This document shows positions 58,583 to 64,000 of a stretch of DNA of 64,000 nt, piece by piece (position 1 is the first letter of the stretch; every line of letters begins with the position of its first letter). The position numbers and the translations under genes are program-made. Source of the stretch: Gilliamella sp. wkB7. Its GTDB lineage: Bacteria; Pseudomonadota; Gammaproteobacteria; Enterobacterales; Orbaceae. The notes under the pieces were generated by a model. It saw nothing but the letters and a program-made list of their open reading frames with translations. It was not told the DNA's origin and ran no database searches. The DNA lies in contig NZ_CM004509.1 of assembly GCF_001693435.1 (NCBI RefSeq), forward strand, positions 2,046,001-2,110,000. The letters run 5' to 3'.

Positions 58583-59275
58583 ATGAATTATACACTTTAT
58601 ATTGGCAATAAAAACTACTCAACATGGTCTATGCGTCCTTGGGTTGTGATGAAATATTTTGATATTCCTTTTAACGAAAAGCTTGTTAAATTTGATAGTT
58701 TTAATGATGATTCTTTGTTTAAAAGGACAATGTGCTCTGTTTCAAAATATGGCACTGTACCTATCCTAATTGATGAAGATTTAGTGATCAGTGACTCTTT
58801 AGCTATTTGTGAATATTTAGCTGAAAAGCATCACGACCTAGCTTTATGGCCAGCTGACCCCAAAAAAAGAGCAATTGCTCGAAGTTTAGTCGCTAAAATG
58901 CATTCTGGATTTCAAGCTATTCGAACTTATTTGCCGATGAATATTGAAGCTGAGTTTCCTCAAATAGGGCAAATAATATTACGAGACCATTTAGAGGTAA
59001 AAAAAGAAATCATGTTTTTAGATGATTTGCTATCCTCGTTATTAATTTCGAAAAAATCAAATTGTGACTATTTGTTTGGCGATTTTAGTATAGCCGATGG
59101 TTTTTATGCTCCTTTATGCCTAAGATTAAAAAATTATCATATAGCAACCAGCCCAATTCTTAACAACTATATTGATACTATTTGTAATACCAAAGGCATT
59201 AAAGATTGGATAAATGATGCATTACAAGAACAATCTTTTGTTGCGATGGACGAACCTTATCGTTTACATAGATAA
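58583..59275 (+). CDS. Glutathione S-transferase family protein
   Basis: 230-residue GST-fold protein. The N-terminal thioredoxin-like domain starts YTLYIGNKNYSTWSMRPWVVMKYF, where the serine in STWSMRP is the likely glutathione-activating residue. GTVPILIDEDLVISDSLAICEYLAEKH is the glutathione-binding segment. The C-terminal half is the usual helical domain with FGDFSIADGFYAPL. The frame is open from a TTG at 58562, but AAGGG precedes ATG 58583. The substrate is unknown. Confidence 0.85.
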   Translation: MNYTLYIGNKNYSTWSMRPWVVMKYFDIPFNEKLVKFDSFNDDSLFKRTMCSVSKYGTVPILIDEDLVISDSLAICEYLAEKHHDLALWPADPKKRAIARSLVAKMHSGFQAIRTYLPMNIEAEFPQIGQIILRDHLEVKKEIMFLDDLLSSLLISKKSNCDYLFGDFSIADGFYAPLCLRLKNYHIATSPILNNYIDTICNTKGIKDWINDALQEQSFVAMDEPYRLHR

Positions 59276-59296
59276 GTAACGATAAGAAGAAATAAC

Positions 59297-59826
59297 ATGA
59301 AAATACCATCCCGTTTAACACAATACGCTATAAACATTATCGAAGATGAGTTTAACGGGGTAACATCTTTTTTATCCAGTCATTCAATAAAGAACAATAG
59401 TTTGAAATTTACTATTATGGTGAATTAGAAAATGGCTATATTACTGGTGTAGAGCCAACTTTTTCCAATATTAAAATTGTGACAAAATCCATTAATAGTA
59501 AAGAAGAAATATTGCTATTTGATGAAACGGTGCATGGATATAACGCAATGTTTTGTGATAGTCACTCTAATGAAGAAAAGAACAATAGATCACTTGAAAA
59601 ACTTAATGTGCCTGCGTCAAAAATAAAATTAACATTTGGCTACAGTATTGACTATGATTCTGAGAAAGAACTTTATGACTTAGATGAAAATGGCAATGTG
59701 AACTTAATTGATGAGCGTAAAATCACGTGGCAACAGCTACTCTGCGATGGTGTTGATTGGTTATCAATTTCTTTAATTGATGAATATGGAAATGAACAAC
59801 CAATAGTAGATGCAGAATTGGCTTAA
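59297..59826 (+). pseudogene. Broken gene of unknown function (frameshift plus stop)
   Basis: A start at ATG 59297 opens MKIPSRLTQYAINIIEDEFNGV. The continuation expected of one protein then moves to another frame near 59355-59365 (NIFFIQSFNKEQ), meets TAG at 59398-59400, and goes on as FEIYYYGELENGYITGVEPT into the long frame 59479-59826, which ends QPIVDAELA. The C-terminal 115-residue frame has ATG-like codons but no good ribosome site. The family is not recognised. Its acidic small-domain look is like immunity-type proteins, but that is only an impression. Confidence 0.6.
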
Positions 59827-59884
59827 TTTTTTACATTATTCATTATTGGATAGACTATTGCTGAAATGAACTTATCTATAATTA

Positions 59885-59912
59885 AAAACCCGCTTATATT
59901 AAAGCGGGTTTT
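59885..59912. terminator. Bidirectional terminator downstream of gltD
   Basis: AAAACCCGCTT and AAGCGGGTTTT form an 11-bp stem with a 6-base loop. T runs lie on both strands, between the convergent broken gene and gltD. Confidence 0.85.
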
Positions 59913-59934
59913 ATTTTTATTAAAAAACTAGCAA

Positions 59935-61359
<1,425 letters not shown>

Positions 61360-64000
61360 TTACTGTGCCTGAACGCGTAGTTCTGCTGATGAACGACTAC
61401 GATGACCAAGTAGTGCTTTTACATCGCTGGATTTTGGTTTAACTAATACAAATTGTTTAGCAAATTCTTGCCAATTAGCTAAGATTTCTTCCGCACGAGA
61501 TGAGTTGGTCAGTTGAGCATGTTCCATGATTAAGCCACGAAGATGTTCTTCATGAATTGGGTAATCAGCAACATTTAACATTTCAACTAATTCTTTATTT
61601 ATGCGTTTATCAAAATCACCATCAATATCTAAGATATAAGCAAAGCCACCCGTCATTCCCGCACCAAAGTTAACACCGGTTTTACCTAAAACACAAACAA
61701 TACCGCCAGTCATATATTCACAACCGTTATCACCAATGCCCTCAACCACACTAATGGCACCAGAATTACGTACAGCAAAACGTTCGCCAGCACGACCTGC
61801 TGCGTATAATTTACCTCCAGTTGCACCATAGAGACAGGTATTTCCAGCGATAGTTGCTTCATGGCTTAAAAATGCAGAGCCTTGAGGTGGACGAATCACA
61901 ATGCGACCGCCTGCCATGCCTTTCCCAACATAGTCGTTGGCATCACCTGTTAGGGTTAAATCTACGCCACCAGCATTCCATACACCAAAACTTTGACCGG
62001 CTGTGCCATTGAAGTTTAATGAGATTGGTTCTGATACTAAACCTTGATCACCATATTTTTTGGCAATATAGCCCGATAGACTAGTGCCCACAGAACGGTC
62101 TGTGTTTTGAATATCAAAGTAGAAACTTTTACTTTGGCGCGCATCAACAAACTGTTGGGTTTGTGTGATGATCTCTTTATTAAGCACACCTTTATCAAAT
62201 GGTTTATTATCTTCAATGCAGTAAACCGGTTTACCTTCATGTGGTGTAGCTGTTTCGAGCAGACTTGATAAATCCAGTTTTTGTTGTTTAGCGGTAATAC
62301 CGTCCAGTTCTAAAAGAAGATCCGTCCGTCCGATTAAATCAACAATACGACTTACACCGAGCTCAGCCATAACTTCTCGGGTATTACGTGCAATAAAGCG
62401 GAAATAATTCATGGCTTTTTCCGGTAAACCATGATAATGCTCACTCCGTAATTTTTCATCTTGGGTAGCAACACCTGTTGCACAATTATTAAGATGACAA
62501 ATACGCAAGTATTTACAACCTAAGGCAACCATTGGTCCTGTACCAAAACCAAAGCTTTCTGCACCTAAAATAGCGGCTTTTACTATATCTGTACCAGTTT
62601 TTAATCCACCATCAACTTGTAAACGTATTTTGTGACGTAATCCGTTTGCAACTAAAGATTGTTGGGTTTCAACAAGTCCCAGCTCCCATGGTGAACCCGC
62701 ATATTTAACTGATGTTAATGGACTCGCTCCTGTTCCGCCGTCATAACCTGAAATAGTGATTAAATCGGCATAAGCTTTAGCCACACCAGTCGCAATGGTT
62801 CCTACGCCTGGCTCTGAAACCAATTTAACTGAAATCATTGCATTTGGGTTAATCTGTTTTAAATCGAAAATTAGCTGAGCTAAATCCTCAATAGAGTAAA
62901 TATCGTGATGAGGCGGTGGCGAAATTAGGGTTACGCCAGGGACTGAAAAACGTAATTTAGCAATATAAGGTGTGACTTTATCGCCCGGTAGTTGGCCTCC
63001 TTCACCTGGTTTAGCGCCTTGTGCCACTTTAATTTGAATGACATCTGCACTCATTAAATAACCCGGTGTTACCCCAAAACGACCTGATGCCACTTGTTTA
63101 ATACGAGAAACTTTAATGGTGTTATAGCGCGCAGGATCTTCACCTCCCTCACCAGAATTTGAATAACCCCCTAAAGTATTCATTGCTGTTGCAAGTGATT
63201 CATGCGCTTCTGGGCTAAGTGCGCCAATTGACATTGCTGCTGAGTCGAAACGTTTAAACAATGATTCTTCAGGTTCAACTTCATCAAGTGCAATAGCCCC
63301 ATTTTCAGGTGGATTAAGTTTTAATAAATCACGCAATGTAGAAACAGGTCGATTATTAACGATATCAGCATAACGTTTATAATCTTCATAGTTGCCATTA
63401 TTGACAGCCAGTTGTAATGATTGTACAACATCGGGATTATAAGCATGATATTCGCCACCATAAACAAATTTAAGTAATCCACCTTGATCTAATGGTTTAC
63501 GACGTAACCAAGCACTTTTGGATAAGTTAAATTGGTCTTGAGCAAAATCATCAAAATTAGCGCCACTGATACGACTAGTGACTCCTTGGAAGCAGAGATC
63601 AACCACATCTTTATGTAATCCGACTGCTTCAAATAGTTTTGAACATCGATAAGAGGCAACGGTTGAGATGCCCATTTTAGACATGATCTTATATAAACCT
63701 TTATTAATCCCATTACGATAATTCAAAATAGCTTCGCGGTAGGATTTATTAATAGTGCCATTATCAACCATTTTTGCTAAAGTTTCGTACGCTAAATAAG
63801 GATAAATGGCTGTAGCACCAAAACCGATGAGTACAGCAAATTGATGCGGGTCACGACAACTACCTGTTTCTACAATAATATTTGCATCACAACGTAAATT
63901 CTTTTCAACTAAGCGTTGCTGTACTGCACCTAACGCCATAGGTGCAGGAATAGGTAAGCGATCAGCTGCGATATTTTTATCTGATAGAATTAGTAATACT
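61360..64000 (-). CDS. gltB: Glutamate synthase large subunit (3' part, runs off the window)
   Basis: C-terminal 879 residues or so of GltB (full length about 1,490). The open frame continues past position 64000: upstream of the internal Met at 63939 it reads [19 protein letters not shown]. Visible parts are the end of the central domain, the FMN/synthase domain ([47 protein letters not shown]), the 3Fe-4S cysteines in [15 protein letters not shown], and the beta-helix glutamate synthase domain near the end ([20 protein letters not shown]). It is the first gene of gltBD. Confidence 0.95.
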   Translation of the reverse strand, partial: VLLILSDKNIAADRLPIPAPMALGAVQQRLVEKNLRCDANIIVETGSCRDPHQFAVLIGFGATAIYPYLAYETLAKMVDNGTINKSYREAILNYRNGINKGLYKIMSKMGISTVASYRCSKLFEAVGLHKDVVDLCFQGVTSRISGANFDDFAQDQFNLSKSAWLRRKPLDQGGLLKFVYGGEYHAYNPDVVQSLQLAVNNGNYEDYKRYADIVNNRPVSTLRDLLKLNPPENGAIALDEVEPEESLFKRFDSAAMSIGALSPEAHESLATAMNTLGGYSNSGEGGEDPARYNTIKVSRIKQVASGRFGVTPGYLMSADVIQIKVAQGAKPGEGGQLPGDKVTPYIAKLRFSVPGVTLISPPPHHDIYSIEDLAQLIFDLKQINPNAMISVKLVSEPGVGTIATGVAKAYADLITISGYDGGTGASPLTSVKYAGSPWELGLVETQQSLVANGLRHKIRLQVDGGLKTGTDIVKAAILGAESFGFGTGPMVALGCKYLRICHLNNCATGVATQDEKLRSEHYHGLPEKAMNYFRFIARNTREVMAELGVSRIVDLIGRTDLLLELDGITAKQQKLDLSSLLETATPHEGKPVYCIEDNKPFDKGVLNKEIITQTQQFVDARQSKSFYFDIQNTDRSVGTSLSGYIAKKYGDQGLVSEPISLNFNGTAGQSFGVWNAGGVDLTLTGDANDYVGKGMAGGRIVIRPPQGSAFLSHEATIAGNTCLYGATGGKLYAAGRAGERFAVRNSGAISVVEGIGDNGCEYMTGGIVCVLGKTGVNFGAGMTGGFAYILDIDGDFDKRINKELVEMLNVADYPIHEEHLRGLIMEHAQLTNSSRAEEILANWQEFAKQFVLVKPKSSDVKALLGHRSRSSAELRVQAQ

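Noticed and set aside
59479..59826. The 115-residue frame as an intact separate gene.
   Set aside because: The reading frame continues upstream in sense to the TAG at 59398 and beyond, and no convincing ribosome site precedes the internal start. A broken longer gene fits better.

Overview
The window is AT-rich chromosomal DNA of a gammaproteobacterium. Many proteins are close to their Escherichia coli counterparts (RimL, Tgt, QueA, AlaA, TcdA, AdhE, YheS, CdaR, the Gar/Gud set, MazG, GltBD). The tRNA-Thr/Tyr/Gly/Thr-tuf-secE-nusG block has the enterobacterial order, but nusG is not followed by rplK. Low GC, many sugar PTS and sugar-acid genes and fermentative alcohol dehydrogenases fit an Orbaceae gut symbiont such as Gilliamella. 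That placement is an inference from overall character, not from a marker comparison.

Layout. (1) 0-10.2 kb: a LacD-type aldolase divergent from an MHS-family transporter, adhP, an APC amino-acid permease, rimL, and an ascorbate-family PTS operon (IIA-IIB-IIC) divergent from a LacI regulator, with a perfect 14-bp palindrome between them. (2) 10.25-19.6 kb: a genomic island richer in GC, bounded by imperfect direct repeats that include the 3' end of tRNA-Pro. It carries a yersiniabactin-type uptake cassette: MFS transporter, AraC regulator, FyuA-like TonB receptor and two YbtP/YbtQ-like ABC half-transporters. There are two Fur boxes and no siderophore synthesis genes. (3) 19.6-27.2 kb: tRNA-Pro, tgt, queA, two paralogous M48 lipoprotein peptidases flanking queA, alaA, and an ACT-domain gene followed by a PFL/UPF0210 gene. 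(4) 27.2-34.8 kb: a sugar module with a galactitol-type PTS (IIA, IIB, IIC), a PRD-domain activator, a class II aldolase, and divergent dhaK-dhaL. Both promoter regions share an identical 19-bp sequence in the same orientation relative to transcription, so the two arms look like one regulon. The site upstream of dhaK lies in a 203-bp tandem duplication. (5) 34.9-44.6 kb: housekeeping genes: a secreted orphan, tcdA, adhE, four tRNAs, tuf, secE, nusG, yheS. (6) 44.7-55 kb: a complete D-glucarate/galactarate pathway (cdaR, garD, gudP/garP, gudX, gudD, garL, garR, garK). (7) 55-64 kb: an OPT transporter, mazG, an unrecognised gene, a GST, a broken gene, and gltD with the 3' part of gltB running off the edge.

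Working together: PTS and sugar-acid uptake feed aldolases whose products (DHAP, glycerate phosphate, pyruvate) enter lower glycolysis, and adhE and adhP dispose of reducing equivalents. The island would let the cell take up ferric-siderophore made by others. The two most notable items are the synthesis-free FyuA island at tRNA-Pro and the PTS/aldolase/DhaKL regulon, whose substrate is not evident.
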